The notes beneath the pieces were generated by a model. It did not search any database, was not told where the DNA came from, and worked only from the letters and a program-made list of their open reading frames with translations. Of a stretch of 64,000 nucleotides of DNA, positions 16,632 to 24,914 are shown piece after piece. Position numbers and translations under genes: made by a program. Each line of letters starts with the position of its first letter. Within the stretch, counting starts at the first letter, position 1. Source of the stretch: Kineosporia rhizophila (GTDB taxonomy: Bacteria; Actinomycetota; Actinomycetes; Actinomycetales; Kineosporiaceae). The stretch lies in contig NZ_JAJSOH010000004.1 of assembly GCF_021277265.1 (NCBI RefSeq), forward strand, positions 248,001 through 312,000, written 5' to 3'.

Positions 16632-17513
16632 CTCCAGGGTGTCGGGATACAGCGCCGCGGTGTTCTTTCCCTCTGCGTCGCGGACGAACAGAGCCAGGTA
16701 GCCCCCACCGTCACCCAGTTCCACCGAGGCCGCCCCGGCCACCGGGTCGCCGAGCGACCACTTGCCCGGGTACTTGCCCAGCCGGGTGGCCTCGCCCGGG
16801 TCGTCGGAGCAGTCGGCCAGGCCTTCGGGGCAGCGGAACTGCACTCCGACCACGTCCAGGGTCTCCCGGTCGATCCGGCAGACGCTGGACCGGGGCAGGC
16901 CCCCGTCGCCGTCGTGGCCGCAGTACACCGCGTCCGGCGTGACGGTGAGCCAGTACATCCGGTCGGCCATCGGGAAGGCGCGCAGGATCCGGCTGCGGTC
17001 GGGCGAGAGCAGCAGCACCTCGCTGTACTCGCCGCAGAACGGGTACGAGCGGGCCGGGCCGGCCGGGGCGAGGCAGCCGTCGGCGCCGAACGGATCGCCC
17101 TCGTCGAACGCATCGGCGTGACGGATCGTCCAGACGCCCTCCGGGGTGGTGACTTCGGGGAGGTCCTCACCGATGAGGCGCTCGGCCAACGGCAGTTCGG
17201 CCAGTTGCGGGTACACCCCGTCCCGCTCGGCCTCGGCGGCCGACTGGCTGGGGATGCTCTCGTCCAGATGATCCACCACCGGAGTGGGGAGCGCCGAAGG
17301 AGCGGCCGGCGCCTCGCCGCCCTGGTCCTGGCCGAGGAAGATCAGGGCGCCGAGCAGGATGCCGAGAACGGCGACCCCCGCCATGAGGGGCACCAGGAAC
17401 GGCAAAGTGCGGGAGGGCCTCGTCCATTGTTCTTGATGTGTCGGTACCGACGCGCCCACCCGGTCGTTCAGGTCGTGCAGGGCGTTGCGCAGGCGGTCGT
17501 CGAGGTCGCTCAT
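16617..17513 (-). CDS. Membrane-anchored protein, probable partner (anti-sigma-like) of the SigE-family sigma factor
   Basis: 298 residues. A short cytoplasmic N-terminus (MSDLDDRLRNALHDLNDRV) precedes one transmembrane helix at about residues 38-62, then a large extracytoplasmic part with paired cysteines (GCLAPAG, FCGEY, VYCGHD, VCRID). Its start codon overlaps the sigma gene stop by four bases (ATGA), so the two are co-translated. The layout fits an anti-sigma factor or signal sensor. I see no zinc-binding HxxxCxxC anti-sigma motif, so the role is inferred from context only. Confidence 0.6.
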   Translation of the reverse strand: MSDLDDRLRNALHDLNDRVGASVPTHQEQWTRPSRTLPFLVPLMAGVAVLGILLGALIFLGQDQGGEAPAAPSALPTPVVDHLDESIPSQSAAEAERDGVYPQLAELPLAERLIGEDLPEVTTPEGVWTIRHADAFDEGDPFGADGCLAPAGPARSYPFCGEYSEVLLLSPDRSRILRAFPMADRMYWLTVTPDAVYCGHDGDGGLPRSSVCRIDRETLDVVGVQFRCPEGLADCSDDPGEATRLGKYPGKWSLGDPVAGAASVELGDGGGYLALFVRDAEGKNTAALYPDTLEPALF

Positions 17514-18028
17514 CGCTGGTCGCCTTCCCCGAGGATCTGGGCCAGCGAGGCCCGGGCCTTGAACAAGTGGGCCTTGGCAGTGCCCTCGGCGCAGCCCATG
17601 ATCTCGGCCACCTCACGCACACTGCGGTCTTCCAGGTAGGCCAGCACCACGGCCGCGCGTTGCTGCCGGGGTAGCTGCCGGATCGCCGCCAGCACCGTCT
17701 CGACCTCTTCTGGGCCGGGAGGCAGTGGCGTGGGGGTACTGCCCAGCCGGAGCAGGGCGGCGGCCTCGACCCGGGCCCGGCGCAGCCGCTTGGAGGCCAG
17801 CTGGATGGTGACCCGGCGCAGCCAGGCACCGGGCTGGTCGTAGCGGCCGACCCGGTCCCAGTTCTGCCGGGCCTGCAGCAGCGCGTCCTGGGCCACGTCC
17901 TCGGCGGTCAGCCAGCTGCCGGAGACCGCGCAGGCGAGCGTCACCATCCGGCCGAACTCCCGCCGGTAGAACTCCTCGTAGTCCACGACCTGCTTACCCC
18001 CGGAGACTGCGCGCGGTGGAGCTGGCAT
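17510..18028 (-). CDS. ECF RNA polymerase sigma factor, SigE family (SigM-like)
   Basis: 172 residues with the ATG at 18028, which has GGGGAAGG 8 bases upstream; starts at 18037 and 18070 are possible. Region 2 is visible as FYRREFGRMVTLACAVSG and AEDVAQDALLQARQNW, and region 4 as IRQLPRQQRAAVVLAYLEDRSVREVAEIMGCAEGTAKAHLFKARASL. These are typical of the actinobacterial SigE-type ECF group. It directs transcription of an unknown stress regulon, probably held in check by the downstream membrane protein. Confidence 0.9.
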   Translation of the reverse strand: MPAPPRAVSGGKQVVDYEEFYRREFGRMVTLACAVSGSWLTAEDVAQDALLQARQNWDRVGRYDQPGAWLRRVTIQLASKRLRRARVEAAALLRLGSTPTPLPPGPEEVETVLAAIRQLPRQQRAAVVLAYLEDRSVREVAEIMGCAEGTAKAHLFKARASLAQILGEGDQR

Positions 18029-18123
18029 CCCGGCCATCCTTCCCCTCGTGGCTGGTCCATGACCATGCACAGCCGCGGGGTGGGGTGCAGGGTTTACCGA
18101 CGGCCCCGACTACGCTCTCCGGA

Positions 18124-18153
18124 ATGAACAGCAGCAAGGTGTGGGTGCGCTGA
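18124..18153 (+). other. Nine-codon upstream ORF coupled to folC
   Basis: ATG at 18124 opens a frame encoding MNSSKVWVR and stops with TGA at 18151-18153, which overlaps the folC ATG at 18153 (TGATG). A TACGCT -10-like hexamer at 18111-18116 places the transcript start near this ATG, so it could be a leaderless leader peptide. Evidence is positional only. Confidence 0.35.
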
Positions 18154-19586
18154 TGGCGCGGGTTTCGGGCCACGGGCCGCAGCGCGATGCCAAGGAGACG
18201 GCGGCCGCCGAGGCGCTGTCCCGCCGGTCGGCGGAGGTCTACCGGGAGATTCTCGACCGGGCCCCCGAGCACGACCTGGTGCCCAGCCTGGACCGGATCC
18301 AGGCGGTGGCCCAGCTGCTCGGCGACCCGCAGCGGGCGTTCGAGGCGGTGCACGTCACCGGCACCAACGGCAAGAGCTCGACCACGCGGATGATCGAGCG
18401 GCTGCTGCGCGAGCACAACCTGCGCACCGGCCGGTTCACCAGCCCGCATCTGAACGACGTGCGCGAGCGGATCTCGATCGACGGCGAGCTGATCGACCAG
18501 CAGCGCTTCGTCGAGGTCTACGACGAGATCAAGCCCTACCTCGACCTGGTCGACCAGCGCAACGCCGAGGCCGGCAACCCGCGGCTGACGTACTTCGAGG
18601 TGCTGGTGGCGATGGCCTACGCGGCGTTCGCCGACACCCCGGTCGACGTCGCCGCGGTCGAGGTCGGCCTGGGCGGCTCGTGGGACGCGACCAACATCGT
18701 CGACGCCCGGGTGGCCGTGGTCACCCCGGTGGGGGTCGACCACGAGCGGTTCCTCGGCCACGACCCGGCCACGATCGCCACCGAGAAGGCCGGGATCATC
18801 AAACCCGGCGCTGTGGCCGTGCTTTCGGAGCAGCTCGAGGAGGCCATGGAGCCCCTGCTGCAGCGGGCGGCCGAGGTGGGCGCCACGGTGTTCCGGGAAG
18901 GGTACGAGTTCAGCGTCAGCAGCCGGGAGGTCGCGGTCGGCGGCCAGCTGCTCACCCTGCAGGGCATCGCCGCGGTCTACCCCGACCTCTTCCTGCCCCT
19001 GCACGGCGCGCACCAGGCGCAGAACGCGGCCACCGCGCTGGCCGCGGTCGAGGCCTTCCTGCTGTCCGACGGGCGCGACTGGGCCGAGACCGACAACTCC
19101 CGCGAGGGAACGGGTCTCGACATCGACGTGGTGCGGGCCGCGTTCGCCGACGCGAGCTCGCCCGGGCGCCTGGAGATGGTCCGGCAGAGCCCGACGGTGC
19201 TGATCGACGCGGCCCACAACCCTTCCGGCGCGCAGGTTCTCGCCGATTCCCTCGAAGAGGCCTTCGGCTTCAGCAAGCTGGTCGGGGTGGTGGCGGTGCT
19301 GGAGGACAAGGACGCGGAGGGCATCCTCGGCGCGCTCGAGCCGGTGCTCTCCGAGGTCGTCGTCACCCGCACCTCCTCGCCGCGGGCGATGGACGTGGAC
19401 GAGCTGACCGAGATCGCCGAGGACGTGTTCGGCGACGACCGGGTGGCCAGCTTCCAGCGGCTCGACGACGCCCTCGACTACGCGATGGGCCAGGCCGAGA
19501 TCGGCGGGATGATCGGCGGCGGGGTCCTGGCCACCGGCTCGGTGACGATGGCGGCCGACGTCCGCCGGCTCTTCCGGATCCGTTAG
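18153..19586 (+). CDS. folC: Bifunctional folylpolyglutamate synthase/dihydrofolate synthase
   Basis: 477 residues from ATG at 18153; an in-frame GTG at 18141 is the alternative. The ATP site is VTGTNGKSSTTRMIERLL. SPHLNDVRERI, VEVGLGGSWDATNI and the ATIATEKAGIIKPG lysine segment are all typical of Mur-ligase-type FolC, as is the C-terminal LIDAAHNPSGAQVLADSL. It adds glutamate to folates. In most actinobacteria valS precedes it and DUF4233 and ndk follow it. Here valS is absent and DUF4233 is 14 kb away. Confidence 0.96.
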   Translation: MARVSGHGPQRDAKETAAAEALSRRSAEVYREILDRAPEHDLVPSLDRIQAVAQLLGDPQRAFEAVHVTGTNGKSSTTRMIERLLREHNLRTGRFTSPHLNDVRERISIDGELIDQQRFVEVYDEIKPYLDLVDQRNAEAGNPRLTYFEVLVAMAYAAFADTPVDVAAVEVGLGGSWDATNIVDARVAVVTPVGVDHERFLGHDPATIATEKAGIIKPGAVAVLSEQLEEAMEPLLQRAAEVGATVFREGYEFSVSSREVAVGGQLLTLQGIAAVYPDLFLPLHGAHQAQNAATALAAVEAFLLSDGRDWAETDNSREGTGLDIDVVRAAFADASSPGRLEMVRQSPTVLIDAAHNPSGAQVLADSLEEAFGFSKLVGVVAVLEDKDAEGILGALEPVLSEVVVTRTSSPRAMDVDELTEIAEDVFGDDRVASFQRLDDALDYAMGQAEIGGMIGGGVLATGSVTMAADVRRLFRIR

Positions 19587-19595
19587 AGATCGGGG

Positions 19596-19618
19596 GTTGA
19601 CCCTGACGCAGGGTCAAC
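19596..19618. promoter_or_regulatory. MerR-type operator/promoter of the ABC exporter operon
   Basis: GTTGACCCTG (19596-19605) and CAGGGTCAAC (19609-19618) form a perfect inverted repeat around ACG. The left arm contains a TTGACC -35 hexamer (19597-19602). A weak GAGGAT -10 candidate lies at 19623-19628, giving the elongated 20-bp spacing MerR proteins act on. The MerR gene at 21214 is the natural binder. Confidence 0.7.
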
Positions 19619-19635
19619 CTTCGAGGATCGCTGTC

Positions 19636-20400
19636 ATGAACACAGCGATCGCGATCCGGGGACTGCAGAAGTCCTATGGTGAGGTCGGCGTCCTGCGGGG
19701 CGTCGACCTGGAGGTTCCCGAGGGAACCGTCTTCGGCCTGCTGGGCCCCAACGGCGCCGGCAAGACCACGATGGTCAGGATCATGGCCACCCTGCTGGCC
19801 CCCGACGCCGGGCAGGTGCGCATTGCCGGGTACGACCCGGTGCACGAGGCCGACGCGGTGCGCGCCTCGATCGGCCTGACCGGCCAGTTCACCGCGGTGG
19901 ACGAGCTGCTCACCGGTCACGAGAACATGGTCCTGGTGGCCGACCTGCTGCACCTGGGGCGGCGTGAGGGCCGCCGTCGGGTGGCCGAGCTGCTGGCCCA
20001 CTTCGACCTCGAAGAGGTGGCCGGCCGCCCGGCGAGCTCGTTGTCCGGCGGCCTGCGGCGTCGCCTCGACCTGGCCATGACCCTGATCGGCCGCCCGCGC
20101 ATCGTCTTCCTCGACGAGCCGACCACCGGCCTCGACCCGCGCAGCCGCCGCGCGGTCTGGCAGATCGTGCAGGAACTGGTCGGGTCCGGCACCACGATCT
20201 TCCTCACCACCCAGTACCTGGAGGAGGCCGACCAGCTGGCCGACCGGATCGCCGTGCTGGACCACGGCCGGTTCGTCGCCGAGGGCAGCCCGGCCGAGCT
20301 CAAGCAGCAGGTTCCCGGGGCGCAGAACCTCGACGACGTGTTCCTGGCCCTGACCGGCCGCCCGATTCCCGTTGCTCCCGAGGAGGACTCGCTGTCATGA
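19636..20400 (+). CDS. ABC exporter ATP-binding protein, DrrA family
   Basis: 254 residues from ATG at 19636, with GAGG 9 bases upstream; the frame extends upstream through the operator and is discarded. Walker A GPNGAGKTT, Q-loop TGQFTAVDELL, signature SLSGGLRRRLDLA, Walker B IVFLDEPTTGLDP and the H-loop LTTQYLEEADQLADR are intact. The family is antibiotic and lipid exporters such as DrrA. Its stop overlaps the permease ATG by four bases, and a MerR regulator follows in the same operon. Confidence 0.93.
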   Translation: MNTAIAIRGLQKSYGEVGVLRGVDLEVPEGTVFGLLGPNGAGKTTMVRIMATLLAPDAGQVRIAGYDPVHEADAVRASIGLTGQFTAVDELLTGHENMVLVADLLHLGRREGRRRVAELLAHFDLEEVAGRPASSLSGGLRRRLDLAMTLIGRPRIVFLDEPTTGLDPRSRRAVWQIVQELVGSGTTIFLTTQYLEEADQLADRIAVLDHGRFVAEGSPAELKQQVPGAQNLDDVFLALTGRPIPVAPEEDSLS

Positions 20401-21206
20401 GCGCCATCGCCCCGAACCTCACCGCAACCACCCCGCGTCCGTTCACCGACTCGCTCACGATGCTGCGACGCGTCCTCAGGCGGGCTCTTCGCTACCCGGG
20501 CCTGACCGTGGGCGTGCTGCTCGTGCCGGTGGTGATCCTGCTGCTCTTCGCCGGTCTGCTGGGCCGCCCGCTCGGCGCCGGCATCGGGGTGCAGGGCGAG
20601 GGCGGGTACATCAACTACCTGGCACCCGGCGTCTTCCTGATCACCGTGGCCTCCGGCTGCACCAGCAGCGCCGTGGCCGTCTGCGTGGACCTCACCTCCG
20701 GCATCGTCGACCGGTTCCGCACCCTGCCGATCTCCCGCGGCGCCTTCCTCACCGGCCATGTGCTGGCCAGCCTGGTGCAGACCGCGATCAGCACCGTGCT
20801 GGTGATCGGCGCCGCTGTGCTGATGGGATTCCGGCCCCAGGGAAATGTGCTGGACTGGCTGGCCGCGTTCGGCCTGCTGATGCTGATGGCCCTGGCCATC
20901 ACCTGGCTGGCGGTGCTGATCGGGCTGCGCTCGCCGAACCCCGAAGCCGCCTCCAACACGCCACTTCTGGTGCAGCTCCTGCCCTTCGTGAGCAGCTCCT
21001 TCATCCCCACCGAGACGATGCCCACGGCGGTGCGCTGGTTCGCCGAGTACCAGCCCTTCACGCCACTGGCCGAGACCCTGCGGGCCCTGCTGCAGGGACG
21101 CGATCCGGGTTCGGACGCAGTGGTCGCGGTGCTCTGGTGCCTGGCCGTCGGGGTGCTCGCCTACGCTGCTGCTGCCCGCCGTTTCGCCGAGGTCAGGAAG
21201 AGCTGA
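20397..21206 (+). CDS. ABC-2 type exporter permease, DrrB family
   Basis: 269 residues with about six membrane segments (for example TVGVLLVPVVILLLFAGLLG, GVFLITVASGCTSSAV, DWLAAFGLLMLMALAITWLAVLIG). The motif DRFRTLPISRGAFLTGHVL and the segment FVSSSFIPTETMPTAVRWFAEYQPFTP are typical of DrrB permeases. It pairs with the preceding ATPase to form an exporter. Substrate unknown. Confidence 0.92.
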   Translation: MSAIAPNLTATTPRPFTDSLTMLRRVLRRALRYPGLTVGVLLVPVVILLLFAGLLGRPLGAGIGVQGEGGYINYLAPGVFLITVASGCTSSAVAVCVDLTSGIVDRFRTLPISRGAFLTGHVLASLVQTAISTVLVIGAAVLMGFRPQGNVLDWLAAFGLLMLMALAITWLAVLIGLRSPNPEAASNTPLLVQLLPFVSSSFIPTETMPTAVRWFAEYQPFTPLAETLRALLQGRDPGSDAVVAVLWCLAVGVLAYAAAARRFAEVRKS

Positions 21207-21213
21207 GACACCG

Positions 21214-21996
21214 ATGACGGACGATGCGCGCGCCTCGGTCGGGCCGGTTCCGGCCGACGCGTCGCTCACGATCGGACAGCTGGCCGCCTACACCGCAGTC
21301 ACGGTGCGGGCGGTTCGGCACTACCACCAGCGGGGACTGCTGGCCGAGCCGGAACGCGACGCCTCGGGCTACCGGCGCTACGGCGCCCGGGCGGTGCTCG
21401 ACCTGCTGAAGATCCGCACGCTTTCGGAGGCCGGGGTACCGCTGGCCCGGGTGCAGGAGCTCCTCGAGGTGCCGCAGCCGGTGCTGGCCGAGGCAGTGCA
21501 GGAAATTGAGGACGATCTCGACCGCCAGATCTCGGAGCTCCAGTTGCGTAGGGAGCGGCTCACCGCACTGGGCCGAGGTGAGAATGCCCTCCTGCCGGGT
21601 GAACTCGGCAATCTCCTGGAGACGCTGCGGGCAGCGGGAGTGAGTGAGTGGGCGTTGCGGGCGGAACGGGACGGCTGGGTGCTGATTCTCGCCCGGTATC
21701 CCGTTCGCGGCCGGGAACTGTTGCTGGACAAGATCTCCTGGCTGGCCGCGCCGACGGCGCTGCGGCAGTACGTGCTCTACGACCAGGCCCAGCACTGGGA
21801 GCCGGACGACCCGCGGCTGCGCGAGGTGGCCGACGAGATCATCGGGACCCTCCAGCCGACCGCGGCCGATCTGCCCGAGGGGTGGCAGGAGGAGGACGCG
21901 GAACTGGCCCGGATGCTGACGGTGTTGTTCACCGCGGCCAAGACCCCGGCCCTGCTCCAGCTGGAGCAGATGCTCGCCGAGGGGCACCCGAGGTGA
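21214..21996 (+). CDS. MerR-family transcriptional regulator of the exporter operon
   Basis: 260 residues. The N-terminal winged HTH reads SLTIGQLAAYTAVTVRAVRHYHQRGLL and SGYRRYGARAVLDLLKIRTL, a clear MerR domain, followed by a dimerisation helix (about 85-120). The C-terminal 130 residues form an effector domain I cannot assign. It is 7 bp downstream of the permease and in the same direction, so it likely autoregulates through the inverted repeat at 19596-19618. Confidence 0.9.
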   Translation: MTDDARASVGPVPADASLTIGQLAAYTAVTVRAVRHYHQRGLLAEPERDASGYRRYGARAVLDLLKIRTLSEAGVPLARVQELLEVPQPVLAEAVQEIEDDLDRQISELQLRRERLTALGRGENALLPGELGNLLETLRAAGVSEWALRAERDGWVLILARYPVRGRELLLDKISWLAAPTALRQYVLYDQAQHWEPDDPRLREVADEIIGTLQPTAADLPEGWQEEDAELARMLTVLFTAAKTPALLQLEQMLAEGHPR

Positions 21997-22030
21997 CCGG
22001 GTCCGCGATCCGGGCCCAGCATCGTCCTCA

Positions 22031-22113
22031 ATCGCCGGCGATCGACCGCTCACCGGACTTTTTGTTTTTTGTGGCCGAAGTTCTTCACAAAATGGGCGAA
22101 GGCTGACTACTGT
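22031..22113 (+). promoter_or_regulatory. T-rich tract and candidate ROK-gene promoter
   Basis: A T-rich run (22059-22070, 11 of 12 T), striking in this GC-rich DNA, follows a small palindrome ATCGCCGGCGAT (22032-22043 region). It may terminate the exporter operon or act as an UP-like element. Downstream, TTCACA (22084-22089) and TACTGT (22108-22113) with an 18-bp spacer form a plausible promoter for the ROK gene. Confidence 0.4.
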
Positions 22114-22169
22114 CCCTCACAGACGCTACACAGGGGTAGTGATCGGACACGGACGGGGAGGTCGGCATC

Positions 22170-23357
22170 GTGGCGCGAGTCGGCACCCGTCCGGAGAACC
22201 GGCACCAGGCCCGCTTCCTCAGGATCCTGAGAGACAGCGGCCCGCAGTCGCGGGCCGAGCTCGGCGACGCCGTGGAGCTGTCCAAGTCGAAGGTCGCGAT
22301 CGAGGTCGAGCGGCTGGCCGAGCTGGGCTTCGTGGACGTGGTCGGGCTGGCCGCCTCGCGCGGCGGCCGGCGCTCGCAGATGGTCGCGCTCTCCCAGAAC
22401 CTGCGCTTCGTCGGTGTCGACATCGGCGCCACCTCGATCGACGTGGCGGTGCTGGACGGTGAGCTGAACCTGCTCGGGCAGGACCGGGCCGAGACCGACG
22501 TGCGCCTGGGCCCGGGACCGGTGCTGGACCAGGCCACCGATCTGGTGGCCAAGGTCCGGGCCGAGCTCGACGGCACGATCACCGGGGTCGGGGTGGGGGT
22601 GCCGGGCCCGGTCAGCCAGGCCGAGGGCGCACTGGTGGCGCCGCCGATCATGCCCGGCTGGAGCCGCTTCCCGATCCGCGACGTGCTCGGCGCGGCGCTC
22701 GGCGCCCCGGTCATGGTCGACAACGACGTGAACGTGATGGCCCTCGGCGAACTGCACGCCGGCACCGCGCGCAGTGTGCGCGACCTGCTCTTCGTCAAGA
22801 TCGGGACCGGCATCGGCTGCGGCATCGTGGTCGGCGGGGAGATCTACCGCGGGGTGAACGGCTCGGCCGGCGACATCGGGCACATCCAGGTGGACGGCCA
22901 CGGTCCGGTCTGCGCCTGTGGCAACACCGGCTGCCTGGAGGCCGCCTTCGGTGGCGCCGCCCTGGCCCGCGACGCCGAGGCGGCGGCCCGCAGCGGCCGC
23001 TCGGACTGGCTGGCCGAACGCCTGCTGGCCGGAAATCCGCTCTCAGCCAGGGATGTCGGGGCCGCGGCGGACGCCGGGGACCCGGTCAGCCTGGCCCTGG
23101 TGCGCGACGGCGGAACCCGGATCGGCAAGGTCCTGGCTTCTCTGGTCAGCTTCTTCAACCCTGGTCTGGTGGTGATCGGGGGCGGCGTGGCCGGCCTCGG
23201 TCACCCTCTGCTCGCCGAGATCCGCAGCGTCGTCTACCGCCGTTCGCTTCCTCTGGCGACCGGCAATCTGCCCATCGTCCTGTCCGAGCTCGGCGGCACC
23301 GCGGGAGTCGTGGGTGCCGGGCGGCTCATCTCAGACTCGGTATTCGCCACCAACTGA
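22170..23357 (+). CDS. ROK-family transcriptional repressor of the sugar locus
   Basis: 395 residues from GTG with GGGGAGG upstream. An N-terminal winged HTH (RFLRILRDSGPQSRAELGDAVELSKSKV) is fused to a sugar-kinase-like ROK domain with VGVDIGATSIDVAVLD (phosphate site), VDNDVNVMALGE and the zinc cluster CACGNTGCLEAAFGG (Cys-x-Cys-x4-Cys) after GHIQVDGHG. It probably represses the downstream ABC importer until a sugar binds. The substrate is not evident. Confidence 0.92.
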   Translation: MARVGTRPENRHQARFLRILRDSGPQSRAELGDAVELSKSKVAIEVERLAELGFVDVVGLAASRGGRRSQMVALSQNLRFVGVDIGATSIDVAVLDGELNLLGQDRAETDVRLGPGPVLDQATDLVAKVRAELDGTITGVGVGVPGPVSQAEGALVAPPIMPGWSRFPIRDVLGAALGAPVMVDNDVNVMALGELHAGTARSVRDLLFVKIGTGIGCGIVVGGEIYRGVNGSAGDIGHIQVDGHGPVCACGNTGCLEAAFGGAALARDAEAAARSGRSDWLAERLLAGNPLSARDVGAAADAGDPVSLALVRDGGTRIGKVLASLVSFFNPGLVVIGGGVAGLGHPLLAEIRSVVYRRSLPLATGNLPIVLSELGGTAGVVGAGRLISDSVFATN

Positions 23358-23399
23358 ACGTTCTTCGCGCTCCATCCTGACCTCGACGAGGAGGCCACA

Positions 23400-24914
23400 G
23401 TGGACGACGTCCTGCTGCGCATGCGCGGCATCGTCAAGCAGTTCCCCGGTGTCCGGGCCCTGGACGGCGTCGACCTCGACGTCGCCGCGGGCCAGGTGCA
23501 CTGTCTTCTCGGCCAGAACGGCGCCGGGAAGTCCACCCTGATCCGGGTTCTCGCCGGAGCCCACCGCCCGGACGAGGGGCAGATCACCTGGGCGGGCGAG
23601 GAGGTCAGCTTCTCCTCGCCCTCGGCCGCCATCCAGCGCGGCATCGCCACCATCTACCAGGAACTCGACCTGGTGCCCGGTCTTTCGGTGGCCGACAACC
23701 TCTACCTGGGCCACGAGAAGGCCACCGCCGGGTTCGTGCACCGCGGAGCCCAGGGGGCGGCCGCCCAGCAGGTGCTGAAGAAGCTCGGCCACCCGGAGAT
23801 CCCGGTCGGCCGTGAGGTGGGCCGGCTCTCGGCCGCGCAGCAGCAGATCGTCAGCCTGGCCCGCGCCCTGGCCCGGGACGCCCGGCTGATCGTGATGGAC
23901 GAGCCGTCGGCGGTGCTGGCCCACGACGAGGTGGAGAACCTGTTCCGGGTGATCCGCGACCTGATCGCCGAAGGCGTTGCGGTGGTGTACATCTCGCACC
24001 GTCTGGAGGAGATCCGGCAGATCGGTGACCAGGTCACGGTGCTGAAGGACGGTCGCACGGTGGCCACCGGGCTGCCGGCCCGGAGCACGCCCACCGCAGA
24101 CCTGGTGTCGCTGATGACCGGGCGGCGGGTGGAGTACCTGTTCCCGGCACGCGACGAGGCACCGGTGTTTCCCGAGGAGTTCCTGCTCAAGGTCGACGGT
24201 CTGGGCCTGAAGGGCTCTTTCGAGGACGTCAGCCTGACCGTCCGGCCCGGCGAGATCGTCGGTCTGGCCGGGCTGGTGGGGGCCGGGCGCTCGGAGGTTC
24301 TGGAGACGATCTACGGGGCCCGGCGGCGTACCTCCGGTTCGGTGGTCATGGACGGGCGCGAGCTGCCGGCCGGTTCGGTGCGGGCGGCGGTGAAGGCGGG
24401 AATGGGGCTGGCGCCGGAAGAGCGCAAGAGCCAGGCCCTGCTGCTGGGTGAACCGGTGGCCCGTAACGTCACGCTGGCCTCGCTGCCGAGGATGACCAAG
24501 GGCCTGCCCGGCTGGCTGGACCGGCGCCGGGAGCGGACCACGGCGCAGGAGGCGACGTCCGGGCTGGAGGTGCGCCCGGCCGACGTGACCCGGCCGGTAC
24601 GAACGCTTTCCGGCGGCAACCAGCAGAAGGTGGTGCTGGCCCGGTGGCTGCTCGGGTCGACCCGGCTGCTGCTGCTCGACGAGCCGACCCGAGGTGTGGA
24701 CGTGGGCGCCCGCTCGGAGATCTACGCCCTGGTGCGGCGCCTGGCCGACGCCGGGATGGGCGTCCTGCTGGTCTCCAGCGAGGTTCCGGAGGTGCTCGGC
24801 CTGGCCGACCGGGTGCTGGTGATGCGTGAAGGGCGGGTGGTGCACACCGCCCCGGCCGGTGAACTCGACGAGCACCGGGTGCTCGACCTGGTGATGGAAG
24901 GAATCGTGCGATGA
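23400..24914 (+). CDS. Sugar ABC importer ATP-binding protein (RbsA/MglA type, two ATPase domains)
   Basis: 504 residues from GTG with GAGGAGG upstream. Domain 1 has Walker A GQNGAGKST, signature LSAAQQQIVSLARAL and Walker B LIVMDEPSAVL. Domain 2 has the degenerate Walker A LVGAGRSEVL that is normal for this family, signature LSGGNQQKVVLARWL and LLLLDEPTRGVDVGAR. Such proteins power ribose, galactose or xylose-type uptake. Its stop overlaps the permease ATG (ATGA). Confidence 0.95.
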   Translation: MDDVLLRMRGIVKQFPGVRALDGVDLDVAAGQVHCLLGQNGAGKSTLIRVLAGAHRPDEGQITWAGEEVSFSSPSAAIQRGIATIYQELDLVPGLSVADNLYLGHEKATAGFVHRGAQGAAAQQVLKKLGHPEIPVGREVGRLSAAQQQIVSLARALARDARLIVMDEPSAVLAHDEVENLFRVIRDLIAEGVAVVYISHRLEEIRQIGDQVTVLKDGRTVATGLPARSTPTADLVSLMTGRRVEYLFPARDEAPVFPEEFLLKVDGLGLKGSFEDVSLTVRPGEIVGLAGLVGAGRSEVLETIYGARRRTSGSVVMDGRELPAGSVRAAVKAGMGLAPEERKSQALLLGEPVARNVTLASLPRMTKGLPGWLDRRRERTTAQEATSGLEVRPADVTRPVRTLSGGNQQKVVLARWLLGSTRLLLLDEPTRGVDVGARSEIYALVRRLADAGMGVLLVSSEVPEVLGLADRVLVMREGRVVHTAPAGELDEHRVLDLVMEGIVR

